Origin: SZUA-22 sp963751695
GTDB taxonomy: Bacteria; Bacteroidota; Ignavibacteria; Ignavibacteriales; Melioribacteraceae
Reading direction: 5' to 3'
Assembly: GCA_963751695.1 (NCBI GenBank)
Contig: CAVVVP010000002.1
Location: 546,152 to 610,151, forward strand
Length of the DNA stretch: 64,000 nucleotides
Shown: one piece after another, positions 53,770-63,021 of the stretch
How the letters are laid out: each line of letters starts with the position of its first letter
How positions within the stretch are numbered: position 1 is the first letter of the stretch
The notes under the pieces: generated by a model
Databases searched by the model: none
What the model was told of the DNA's origin: nothing
Seen by the model: the letters and a program-made list of their open reading frames with translations, nothing else
Program-made: the position numbers and the translations under genes

Positions 53770-56019
53770 CTACGGTAATTCATTTGACCAATAAAACTCA
53801 ATTGATGCAACATCATTAGGAACAATTTTAATCGTTCTGTAATTTGATTCTTGTGATCCAGTTTTTTGGCTAGAATACCATTCGAATGTTTTTAATCTTG
53901 CATAGACGTCATGATCTAAGTATTGTTGAAGACTTGTTTCACTTTGCCAATAAAACGGAATATTATTACCTTCCGCTTTGTGGATACTTGTATCAATATC
54001 ATCGTTACCGATCATTTTATGGTCTATCCAAAAATTTATGATACTTTTACTGTTCTCATCCATACTTACAATTATTTTGCCAATTTCATGAGTTATTCCA
54101 TTTACTCCCCAATCATAAAATTTATCCTTTAGACCAACATATTCATTTCCTATTTTGGTCATCTCGTAAGGTTGAGAAGAAAAGGTAAGATTCCATGATG
54201 AAGTGTCATACCTTTCGTAGTATGGAGAATAGCTCTCAACCATAGTTCCAATATTTCTTAATACTATATTTAGATACGGATATTTAGAAACCTTAAGTCT
54301 AATCTCTAGATCTATATCCAGTTTCCCCAAATAAGGTTCTTCGTTGCCACTATTAACTACACAAGCAACCAGCGTGGAATATTTTTCAATATCTGATATA
54401 CTGAACTCAATACCCTTATTGACCAAAACTAAATTGTCATTTTCAAGTCCAAATACCAATAATTTGACATAATCAAGATTTAATGAAGAGGGTCCTAGCT
54501 GTAAATTCAATAAACTATTATCTTTTAAGTCATCTGGAACAGAGATTTTACACAACTTTGCTGATAAATCTGGATAACTTTTATCAAAATATTTTAGTGT
54601 GTCCGAGGTATTTAAAAATGTGATCTCATCTTCCTGTGGGATTTTCTCAATGAAACTTTGAGGTGGAATATTATAAACATATCTTAATAAATACTCTTCA
54701 ACAAACTGAGGCCACCAAATATTTTCGGGTGTTTGAATTGTCCTAAGCAGAAAATCAGTAGGTAGATGGTTATTATACTTAATGATTTCGTTATAGATTT
54801 GATACAATAATTCGCCATCAGGATTATAATTCTTCATAAGAAAATCAATTAAAGGTGCCATTCCTATCCCATGTGTGACATAGCCTCCTTTCAGATCCCT
54901 ATCAACTAATAGAGCAATAATTTCATTTATAAGTTTTACACCGTATTCCATTCCTTCGAAGGAGGCTAGTAAGATAGGATTATTTGCATATTTAGCATCC
55001 CAAGCCAAGACACTTAGTGAAAATTGTCTTCTGAGCCAACCAATGGTTGCCCAATCAAACCAGTTCATTTTTGACCCAAGCATGATTAGTCTAACAAACC
55101 TGTAAGCCCCTTCGGCAGCAAATGCAGATAATTCATCGTCTGTAGCAGAGTTAAGCATTGCTACATTCATTGTAATACTGAATTTATTTATAGAATTTTC
55201 AAATTCTTCCAACATCTCAAAAGAATTTAAATTCTCAACTCCATCAAATCCTTCAGGAGAATAGTAATCATAATGTTGTTTTGTACTTTTATCATCAACG
55301 ATATTAATTTTTATTCTTCTATCTTTGTTTTCTCCAAATACAACCTTGTCGAAAATCTTTTGGTTGCTCAAATAATTGATGGCCTCATTAAAATAATCTC
55401 CAATTAAAACAATTTTTGAATCACTTAATCCCGGTTCGTATTTGATTCTGACAGTCTCATTAGTATAGGTTGGTACTCTTAATAACCCATAACCGAATAA
55501 TTCCACATATTTAATTGGAGGAATTTCATCATTCTGTTTAAGAAGTGGATCTGGATTTGTTAACGGAGTAATTGTCCCAACTAAAAATCCTTCCTTATCC
55601 GCTGCATCAATTAGATCAAATATTTTTCTATTATCATCAATTTCTTCAATATACTCAAACCTGCCAATTGCAATGCAAGACTCATTTGTAGGATCCTTAC
55701 TGTAGCGTAACTCCAAAGTAAGTTCTTCAGAAAAATCTATAGGTATACCCTCAATTTTAAAGGATGGAGTGATTTTATTGTCTACAAACATCTCATCATC
55801 TTCCAAAGAGAGTACTTTAATAGTTTCAGTATTCGTAAGAGCTCCCGGTGGAATTTTTAACAACAAGGCATCGGTTTTCAGTTCTCCTCCACTTGAACCA
55901 ATTGTAGCTTCGGCTAGAATATTTGGGTCATCTATTTCACCAGGTGCGGTTGGTTCGTTCTCTTTACAGGTAGATAGAAGAATTACACTTCCAATTAGGA
56001 GTAGAATAGATTTGTTCAT
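53770..56019 (-). CDS. Large lipoprotein with ZU5-like N-terminal domain
   Basis: 749 residues, lipobox LSTC. Residues about 35-130 match the ZU5-like pattern: IGSSGGELKTDALLLKIPPGALTNTETIKV, read in pieces as GSSGGEL and IPPGAL. After that the protein has no family that I recognise; it looks helical in 200-450 and beta-rich to the end. A cell-surface or periplasmic role is likely. Same general build as its neighbour at 50838 (lipobox, short domain, long unknown body). Confidence 0.75.
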   Translation of the reverse strand: MNKSILLLIGSVILLSTCKENEPTAPGEIDDPNILAEATIGSSGGELKTDALLLKIPPGALTNTETIKVLSLEDDEMFVDNKITPSFKIEGIPIDFSEELTLELRYSKDPTNESCIAIGRFEYIEEIDDNRKIFDLIDAADKEGFLVGTITPLTNPDPLLKQNDEIPPIKYVELFGYGLLRVPTYTNETVRIKYEPGLSDSKIVLIGDYFNEAINYLSNQKIFDKVVFGENKDRRIKINIVDDKSTKQHYDYYSPEGFDGVENLNSFEMLEEFENSINKFSITMNVAMLNSATDDELSAFAAEGAYRFVRLIMLGSKMNWFDWATIGWLRRQFSLSVLAWDAKYANNPILLASFEGMEYGVKLINEIIALLVDRDLKGGYVTHGIGMAPLIDFLMKNYNPDGELLYQIYNEIIKYNNHLPTDFLLRTIQTPENIWWPQFVEEYLLRYVYNIPPQSFIEKIPQEDEITFLNTSDTLKYFDKSYPDLSAKLCKISVPDDLKDNSLLNLQLGPSSLNLDYVKLLVFGLENDNLVLVNKGIEFSISDIEKYSTLVACVVNSGNEEPYLGKLDIDLEIRLKVSKYPYLNIVLRNIGTMVESYSPYYERYDTSSWNLTFSSQPYEMTKIGNEYVGLKDKFYDWGVNGITHEIGKIIVSMDENSKSIINFWIDHKMIGNDDIDTSIHKAEGNNIPFYWQSETSLQQYLDHDVYARLKTFEWYSSQKTGSQESNYRTIKIVPNDVASIEFYWSNELP

Positions 56020-56311
56020 ATCTCCCCCATTTATTTATATTATTTGTTTTCTAACAGAGAAGAATTATTTTGTGAGAGATATTGTCAAAGACTTTTCTCA
56101 CAAAAGCTCAAATTATAAAGAAACTTAAGGAAAGAGGATGAGTAAGTCAAATTATATATTGGATAAAGGTTGTCATTATCTTTGCTACTATAAAGTTTTA
56201 TAAATCTCCCAATAGAAGAGTACCTTTAAAAATTCATTACTAGTTAGAATTCAAAATATTCTCAAGATCGTTTGCAGATTTTAAAAGTTTGGCTAACACA
56301 TGCATTGATGC

Positions 56312-57307
56312 TTATGAATTCATGAGGTCATGAATCTTTGTTTTCGATCTTAGGATATTAGATATTAGAGGAATTGAATACGCTAAAAGGGCTGTAAGTA
56401 AAACCGCTTGATGGCCAAACTCCACTGAAATAATTGTAGCTGAAACTGCTCCGATTATTGAAAAACATCCATTTATACCTAGGGCCCAAGCTATAATGTC
56501 GTTTTGGCTTTTGGACAAGTAGTGAATGCCTTTAGGAAATGGGATCCCCATAACAAATGAAACTGGTGCAATTATGATAAATGAGATAAAAAATTTCACA
56601 GTGGAAGAATATGATATTGTAGTTTGAAATAATGAGTCAATGAAAAAAAAGTATGTAACCATGATCATAATGATTAGAGCAAATATAAGCCATTTATACC
56701 GAGTTAGCATTTTTATCCGATCGTGATAATAACTTCCTACACCGGAACAGATCAGCATAGAACTAATTACCGCAGTTGCAGAATAAATTGGAGAACCAAG
56801 GTATAAAATGAATTTGTGAATAAACATTATTTCCATGAACATATATCCCAAACCAATACCGCTAAAGTAAAATATAGTCCATAACTTATCCTCCCCCTGC
56901 CAGCCCAGTTGAAACAGTGGAAGAATAATTAGAATCAATGCAATTAATACAATTTGAATAAAAGTTAGAAAAACAATTATGTATCCAAGCTCAAAGTATG
57001 GCAATGAATTCAAGTCATAGTTTTTATAAAGACTGCTCAAATTAGAAAACTGAATAAATTGTGAAAAATATGGTTTGTCATCCCTAGCTGGTTCTATATT
57101 AAACGGATATCTCTGAAATAGAGAAGTGCCTTTATGTAATAATATTGAATCGATATTTGTTAGAAAAGTTTCATCCTGCAGTCTATTATATTTATTCCTC
57201 TGAATGAATTCACTTATAGGATATTGAATAATATCAAATGATAGTGAGTCACAGAAGTTTTTTATTGAGGTTGATTCTTCTAAGTTATACTTGGAGAAAA
57301 AGAGAAA
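56312..57307 (-). pseudogene. 5'-truncated spermidine-synthase-like multi-span membrane protein
   Basis: The frame is open from a stop at 57308 down to 56312 (about 331 residues) with no ATG at a sensible place; a TTG at 57040 is the only near start. The reading has the end of a synthase domain (FFSKYNLEES, FNIEPARDDKPYF) followed by about seven membrane spans (YMFMEIMFIHKFILYLGSP, SFVMGIPFPKGIHYLS). This resembles the C-terminal part of membrane-bound polyamine-synthase-like proteins, where the (T/R)DDRPYF motif joins both parts. The catalytic Rossmann domain and N-terminal spans are missing, so it is a relic. Confidence 0.75.
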
Positions 57308-57681
57308 TTACTTACATTTTACTAAACACACCATAAAAAATGTCTATAACTAGGCTAAAAACGAACAATGTCATGGTCTATTTCGCTCCATGATATTTAG
57401 ATTGAAGTTATTTTATTACTTTTATGAACATTTGTTCATATATATTTTACTTAAAATTTATTAGTTCAAAATAGTTTGAAAGTAAGCAAAAAATGAAACA
57501 AATTGCATGTAATCCTATTTCTTATTAAATTTGAGTAAATTTTCATTAACCAACGGAGAATCAAGAAAATTACTAAAAATTGTTCAGTAAAATGTTCAGT
57601 TAACGCCCCCAAAAGCACCAAATTTTTGATTGAAATAATTAGGAAATAGGCTAAAAACAAGGATTTGGCACAGTTGCATGA

Positions 57682-57813
57682 TATGAATGGCTACATGATA
57701 TATTTGCAATTGCACAAAACCGATCACTAGTTTCTTCAGAAGAACAAGAAGATGGAACAGTGATTGAAAACAATAACTCTGACTTCGTTTTCTCTCTAAA
57801 CTGGGGATTCTAG
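57682..57813 (+). pseudogene. Possible C-terminal relic of an outer-membrane protein
   Basis: In the 609-base gap before the decarboxylase, a 43-codon frame after an in-frame stop ends in NSDFVFSLNWGF and a stop, like the last strand of a beta-barrel with a terminal Phe. No body precedes it. The rest of 57308-57916 holds no gene that I can support. Confidence 0.35.
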
Positions 57814-57916
57814 GTTCTCCAAAAGTGTTTAAATATTTAAAATCTCACTCGAAGATCCTTCCACCGCTTTGTGCTATCCCCTTTTTTTAATATGTTTGTC
57901 CTAACACAATAACTTA

Positions 57917-58871
57917 ATGAAAGCAACTATGAAAACAGCTGTAATAACTGGTGGTGCTGGATTTTTAGGGTCACACCTTTGTGAAAAAATGTTATCAAAT
58001 GATATCAATGTTGTTTGTATCGATAATCTGATAACTGGATCACTCGAAAATATTGATCACTTTATTGGCAATGATAATTTTAAATTTATTAAACATGATG
58101 TAACTAATTTCATTGACGTTAGTGGTGATGTAGATTACGTGCTTCATTTTGCTTCTCCGGCAAGTCCAATAGATTATCTTGAAATGCCAATTCAAACATT
58201 GAAAGTAGGTTCATTGGGTACTCATAAAGCTCTAGGTTTAACGCTTGCAAAGAAAGCACGGTTTCTGCTTGCTTCTACTTCAGAAGTATATGGTGATCCC
58301 GAAAATCATCCGCAGAAAGAAGAATATTGGGGAAATGTAAATCCAGTTGGGCCCCGCGGCGTATATGATGAGGCTAAAAGATTTGCAGAAGCAATGACAA
58401 TGGCTTATCATAGATTTCATGGTGTTGAAACAAGAATAGCAAGGATATTTAATACTTATGGTCCGCGCATGAGGCTTAATGATGGTAGGGCTCTACCAGC
58501 TTTTGTATCCCAAGCTTTGAAAGGACGAAGATATTACGGTATTCGGTGATGGATCTCAAACCAGAAGTTTTTGTTATGTGGATGACTTAGCCGAGGGTAT
58601 CTTCCGCTTATTGCAATCGGATGAAGCTGATCCAGTAAATATTGGAAATCCAGAAGAGATAACTATAATAGAATTTGCCGAAGAAGTTAAATCAATTATT
58701 GGAAGCAAGAGCAAAATTGTTTATAAAGAACTACCCGTTGATGATCCAAAAGTAAGACAGCCTGATATCACACGTGCCAAGAATATTCTTGGTTGGGAAC
58801 CAAAGGTAAATCGTTCAGAAGGACTAAAACTTACTCTAGATTATTTTATCAATAAAGTAAATAATCAATAA
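57917..58871 (+). pseudogene. UDP-glucuronate decarboxylase / NAD-dependent epimerase, frameshifted
   Basis: The first frame (57917-58549) has TAVITGGAGFLGSHLCE, the NAD-binding start, with SPASPIDY, the catalytic STSEVYGDP and GVYDEAKRFAEA (YxxxK), and RIFNTYGPRM. Then it runs out of frame at ALKGRR. The second frame (58578-58871) carries the family ending YVDDLAEGIFRLL. Dropping one C at about 58526 restores GEDITVFGDGSQTRSFCYVDD across the join. Family members turn UDP-glucuronate into UDP-xylose for surface polysaccharide. The single-base change could be a real mutation or a sequence error. An ATG at 57929 is an alternative start. Confidence 0.85.
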
Positions 58872-58935
58872 ATCAGAATATCTCTGACAATTCTGAGTTT
58901 ATTTTCTTCTTCATTTTTATCTATGTGCGATCTAT

Positions 58936-59079
58936 CTACACGAAGAATATATTAATAAGCACAATAAACCCAAAATAACCAAAAATGAGTAATGCAATTA
59001 AAAACAGTAATTCCCCAAAAGATATCTTTTCAGAAAGAGCACAAAAAGTCCTGACAATCAGTCCTTCTTTATTTTTCAT
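58936..59079 (-). CDS. Small single-span membrane protein (47 residues)
   Basis: ATG at 59079 has a good ribosome site (AAAGAGGG, 5 bases before). It follows the small lipoprotein gene by 13 bases on the same strand. The product has a basic start (MKNKEGLIVR), a soluble 20 residues and then one or two hydrophobic spans (LLFLIALLIFGYFGFIVLI). Too short for routine calls, but start signal, spacing and composition agree. Function unknown. Confidence 0.55.
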   Translation of the reverse strand: MKNKEGLIVRTFCALSEKISFGELLFLIALLIFGYFGFIVLINIFFV

Positions 59080-59092
59080 TTGGGCCCTCTTT

Positions 59093-59452
59093 CTATAAGT
59101 TTTTATAATACTGCAACTGTAACGATAGTTTGTCCTTTGTTAAACCATTGGCCTTAAATATGACTTCATATTTCCCATTACACATAACAAGTCTTAGGTT
59201 TTCATTATCAGCTGATAATGGACAATAACCGCAGATCTTATCAGAATGCTCTATTTGATATTCACTTCCAACAACTCCGGCAATTCTAATTTTTACAACA
59301 TCGTTTTTAATTGTTCCAAAATCGGCGGTTTCTCCAACAGAAACAACTTTAGGCTCATAATTCAAATTTGAACCCACTGGTCCATTTAATGAATCATCAC
59401 ATCCTAAAAAGAAAACAAATACTAGTGCAATTATCGAATTTAATATTTTCAT
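59093..59452 (-). CDS. Small lipoprotein with a beta domain
   Basis: 119 residues, lipobox FLGC. The mature part has alternating strands with three cysteines (ICGYC and LVMC) that could form a disulfide or bind metal. No family is recognised. It probably shares a transcript with the 47-residue membrane protein downstream. It is intact although most of its neighbours are broken. Confidence 0.65.
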   Translation of the reverse strand: MKILNSIIALVFVFFLGCDDSLNGPVGSNLNYEPKVVSVGETADFGTIKNDVVKIRIAGVVGSEYQIEHSDKICGYCPLSADNENLRLVMCNGKYEVIFKANGLTKDKLSLQLQYYKNL

Positions 59453-59941
59453 TATCTACCTCCCTCAAGCTAACCCAACTAAAATATAGGGTTTTTGTTA
59501 AAGATCCTAGTTTCTAAAAATTATAATTAGTTGGCTGGAATAAATTAAGTGCAACGACTATGCCATATCAGAAGATTTTTTGCTAATTCACTGATAACTT
59601 ATTATTTAATAATGAGTTAGAATCGGTTTAATATAAGTAGTTGAAGATGAATAGATTCCAATTATTGGTTAAAACATTTAACAGTTATTAAAAATATTTA
59701 CTTAGGAGGATTAGTCCTATTATTCATCAAATAAATGACACTGAAAACCCTAAATTTGGAATATACTGAGGAAAAAAACATAAATATAAGCTAAAAGTAA
59801 TTTTTTTTGTTACCTAGGGTTTGATAACTCAGCATTTGACTGCTAATAGCGTGAATGCTCTATTCTCTTAAAGATCGGTTCAACTTTTAGACACATTGAA
59901 TATTTATCTAATCTATTTCGGGACTACACTTCCAAGTAAAG
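59453..59941. other. Non-coding gap
   Basis: 489 bases between the small lipoprotein and the nitrilase. No frame looks coded on either strand, and I see no hairpin or repeat of note. Confidence 0.5.
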
Positions 59942-60895
59942 TCATAAAGAATCTCTATTTACCTTAAAATCAAATACATCTTCCCTAGAATAATGACCAG
60001 CTGCATCAAACATTCTTTTTGCTTCAATTATTTGAAATAGATCAATATCAGCATAAAGTATTTCTTCTTTTTCACTAACTGGACCAGCAAGAATTTCTCC
60101 CTTGGGACTTATAATGCAGCTATTACCCACATTTATCCATTCTCTTCCTTCAGGATAGAGTTCCTTAAATTCATATTTATCTGGAATATCTTTCATTTTT
60201 ATCGGCATACAGCAACTAACTACAAACAATCCCCCTTCTCTTGCAATGTGACGAATACTTTCTAACCAATTGTCACTTCTATCCCAAGTTGGAGTAGTAA
60301 GAATTTGCACGCCTTCATTATACATTGCTTGCCTTGCAAGGGGCATATAATTCTCCCAACAAATCAATCCCCCAACTTTTGCAAACTCAGTATCATAAAC
60401 ATTCATTGTACTCCCATCTCCTTGTCCCCAAATTAAGCGCTCCCCTCCCGTTGGCATTAGTTTTCTATGTGTTCCAACAATCTCTCCATTTGAATCGATT
60501 GATAGTATGGAATTATATAAGGAAGAATTGCTTGCTTCTGAGTTGCGCTCATTAATACCGATGGAAACAAATATGTTTGCTTCTTTAGCTGCACGACAGA
60601 GTTGATCAGTATATTTATCTGGAACAGAAATCGAATTTTCAACTAGCTCTGTATAAAGTTCATTTAATATTGCTCCTTTACTATTTGGAATTAACCAAAT
60701 CCAGTCTGGATATCCTGGTACGAATGCCTCTGGGAAAACAATTATTTTAGCCCCCTTTTCTCCAGCTTCCATTATTGCATTACATGCCTTTTCTATCGTT
60801 TTTTCTATATCTAAGAAATATGGAGTTATTTGTGCTGCGGCAATTCGTATTGAATTTTCTTGTTTCATTTTGCTTCCCATGTTTTGTTGAGCCAT
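59942..60895 (-). CDS. Nitrilase family hydrolase
   Basis: 317 residues with the full catalytic triad of the carbon-nitrogen hydrolase fold: Glu56 in VFPEAFVPGYP, Lys145 in HRKLMPTGGER and Cys179 in GGLICWENYMPLARQAMY. The GYPDW and WGQGDGS stretches put it with true aliphatic/aromatic nitrilases, not amidases. It converts nitriles to acids and ammonia in the cytoplasm. ATGs at residues 6 and 10 are possible starts. It stands alone, intact, in a region of broken genes, which suggests recent arrival or selection. Confidence 0.92.
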   Translation of the reverse strand: MAQQNMGSKMKQENSIRIAAAQITPYFLDIEKTIEKACNAIMEAGEKGAKIIVFPEAFVPGYPDWIWLIPNSKGAILNELYTELVENSISVPDKYTDQLCRAAKEANIFVSIGINERNSEASNSSLYNSILSIDSNGEIVGTHRKLMPTGGERLIWGQGDGSTMNVYDTEFAKVGGLICWENYMPLARQAMYNEGVQILTTPTWDRSDNWLESIRHIAREGGLFVVSCCMPIKMKDIPDKYEFKELYPEGREWINVGNSCIISPKGEILAGPVSEKEEILYADIDLFQIIEAKRMFDAAGHYSREDVFDFKVNRDSL

Positions 60896-61194
60896 GACTA
60901 TAATTTGTTATAACAATAAACAGAATTAAATATTTATTCAATTCTACCTCAGTTCTTGTAATGGATTGTTTTTGAAGCTACAAATAATAAATTAAATTCA
61001 CAAGAGCTCACATCTTATTATTATGCGAAGTTATGTGTTGTTCTAATCCTACTCCTTCAAGGATTATTGCAACCCAGACTGCAAATAAATTTCTCTGATG
61101 ATTCTAAGTTGTTTTTCTTATTGAATTGTGAGTTTCGGTAGCTATGATTAAAATTTCTGCAATGTTTACCTTAGTCCCCTAATTACCATCAATC

Positions 61195-61821
61195 TTAATT
61201 CTTGAGTGCTTTTTCGAAATATCCATTAGTAAAATACTCATATAGATTTTTGCCCGGGCAAAGAGTCATATTTGAATAATCTTTATGGGATTTGAATTTA
61301 TCCAGCGACACATCAAATCGGGTCATTAGAAATCTTGAAAGATTAACAATAGAAGATAATTGACTTTCGTTGGGTATTTGAATTTCATAGTTGCCCATTA
61401 GTTCAATTAAGGCATGACCAGTAGGATCATATTCAGTATTTGTATCACCGGGAATATTGATAGGGCGACCCTCATAAATATTTCCCTCTAAATCGATCAT
61501 AAAATGATAGGGTATATCAATCCACTTTTTCTCAGATCTACTCCACTCCTGCAAGTTCTGAATCGCTTTGACTGGATCTTTATCTGCAGAAAATTCAACC
61601 CCTCCATGATGAATTGTTACAAACTGAATCTCGTGAGTTTGAAAAGATGTGTCGATCGGGACCGATCCCCAATCTGAACGCTTTACAACTTTAAGTTCTT
61701 CAGGATAACGTCAACTCAAGTAAATCCTGCGCTCTTAAATCATTAATATACTTGCTGATAGAGAAACTAAAAGTAATACATAGAATAGAATATTTCTAAC
61801 TAGCATAATTAACCTATTCAT
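61195..61821 (-). pseudogene. N-acetylmuramoyl-L-alanine amidase (PGRP-type), broken at its start
   Basis: The minus-strand frame gives a complete amidase_2 domain: RSDWGSVP, VTIHHGG (Zn His), DIPYHFMIDLEGNIYEGR (second region) and SHKDYSNMTLCPG (Zn His and Cys). Upstream in the same frame is a signal peptide from 61821 or 61806 (ILFYVLLLVSLSASI). TAA at 61735 and TGA at 61711 lie between the two. A neighbouring frame reads SAQDLLELT there, so small indels are likely. Family members cut the amide between MurNAc and L-Ala in peptidoglycan. Confidence 0.8.
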
Positions 61822-61932
61822 TAGATTGGCTTAAATCTTTAATTATAAAATTTGGGTATAATACATCATTGACTTCTTCCACAAAGAGAACAATTATTGA
61901 ATCTCAAGATTATTGCTTCAGCATAATGAGAC

Positions 61933-62846
61933 TTAATCAGTAACACTAAATTCTTTTATAGGTTTCCATTTAAGGTCTTTGTTCGAGATATTGAGATCAT
62001 TCAATATATCAAGGCATGTTCTTCCAGGCCGGTCTGGCAATCCTGAAAAGCAGAGAGAGAATGGCATCTGTACCGAGTGTAAACTTTGTGCCAAGAGACC
62101 GAGATTCCTGAACAAGATCACGAAACCATTCCAATGCTAAATCAGCGTGTCTTGGATTGATCTCAAAAGCCATATTTACCTCTGCAGCCTTCTTCAATAC
62201 TCCGATCAATTTTTCTTCATTATAGCTAGCGATATTTCATTTAAATTTTCCTTACCTAGTTTCTTTGCAAGTTTTTGATGGTAGAATGGATGCCCAATTG
62301 TATCTACATACCCCAACTCAGCAGCGCCATACAACATATCCAAATAATGATTTGCATAGGCTTGCGGTGTACCGGGATTTGGATTTTCAACATGTTTTAG
62401 ATGATAGTGATTACATGAAACAATTACGTAATCGAGTAAGTCAACAATTTCCTCGTTCACTGCACATAAGTATCAGGGTTGATCATAGTCGATTCAGTAC
62501 CTACCATCACCTTCATTGTTGTCTGAACAGCTGAGCTTCTTGTCTGTTCGCTTTTATTATTTCTATAAACTCAGACCTCTCATCAATACGATCTATATGT
62601 TCAGAAATGCCCATTAATTCTAAACCATAATTCTCATTTGCCTTGATTATATCCGCAATAATTGCGTCTGGCTTTCCACCATTACGATATGTGTATATGC
62701 CAGTCCTGTCGGATGGATTGGATTGTTGATAATGATGGAAATGCCAAACCCCTTGTTGTCATGACCAATGCAGCAAATGCCGCAGATAGATGAATAAACT
62801 GTCGTCGCGAATATTTTGATTTATCTGAGTTCTTATTTTCTTTCAT
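61933..62846 (-). pseudogene. Tat-exported PHP-domain phosphoesterase, several frameshifts
   Basis: From ATG 62846 a Tat-like signal (YSRRQFIHLSAAFAAL) leads to a PHP start (QDWHIH). The reading then changes frame at least four times: YRNGGKPDAIIADII...GISEHIDR; TTMKVMVGTESTMINPDTY; NEEIVDLLDYVIVSCNHYH and TIGHPFYH; AAEVNMAFEINPRH...FTLGTDA. These are the PHP metal-binding blocks in order. The final piece ends at 61933. PHP domains hydrolyse phosphoesters with two or three metals. Confidence 0.75.
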
Positions 62847-63021
62847 GCATATTCCTACCAAAATAAGGTGTTGAAAAAAGGAGCAAGTTTATTTTAATCA
62901 ATTACTTTAAATTACTGAAAACATAGTAGATCTTCCTCGAAGATTCTTTCTGGGGTCTGGATTTATTATTTTGTTATATTAGAAATTATAAAAGTGAATT
63001 AGGATTGAAGGAATTGCTAAA

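Noticed and set aside
57665..57678. TGGCACAGTTGC as a -24/-12 promoter
   Set aside because: The spacer is 2 instead of 5 bases, so the GG and GC pairs are too close.
59700..59725. AGGA...TCCT short palindrome in the gap
   Set aside because: The stem is too short, with no T run and no partner gene.
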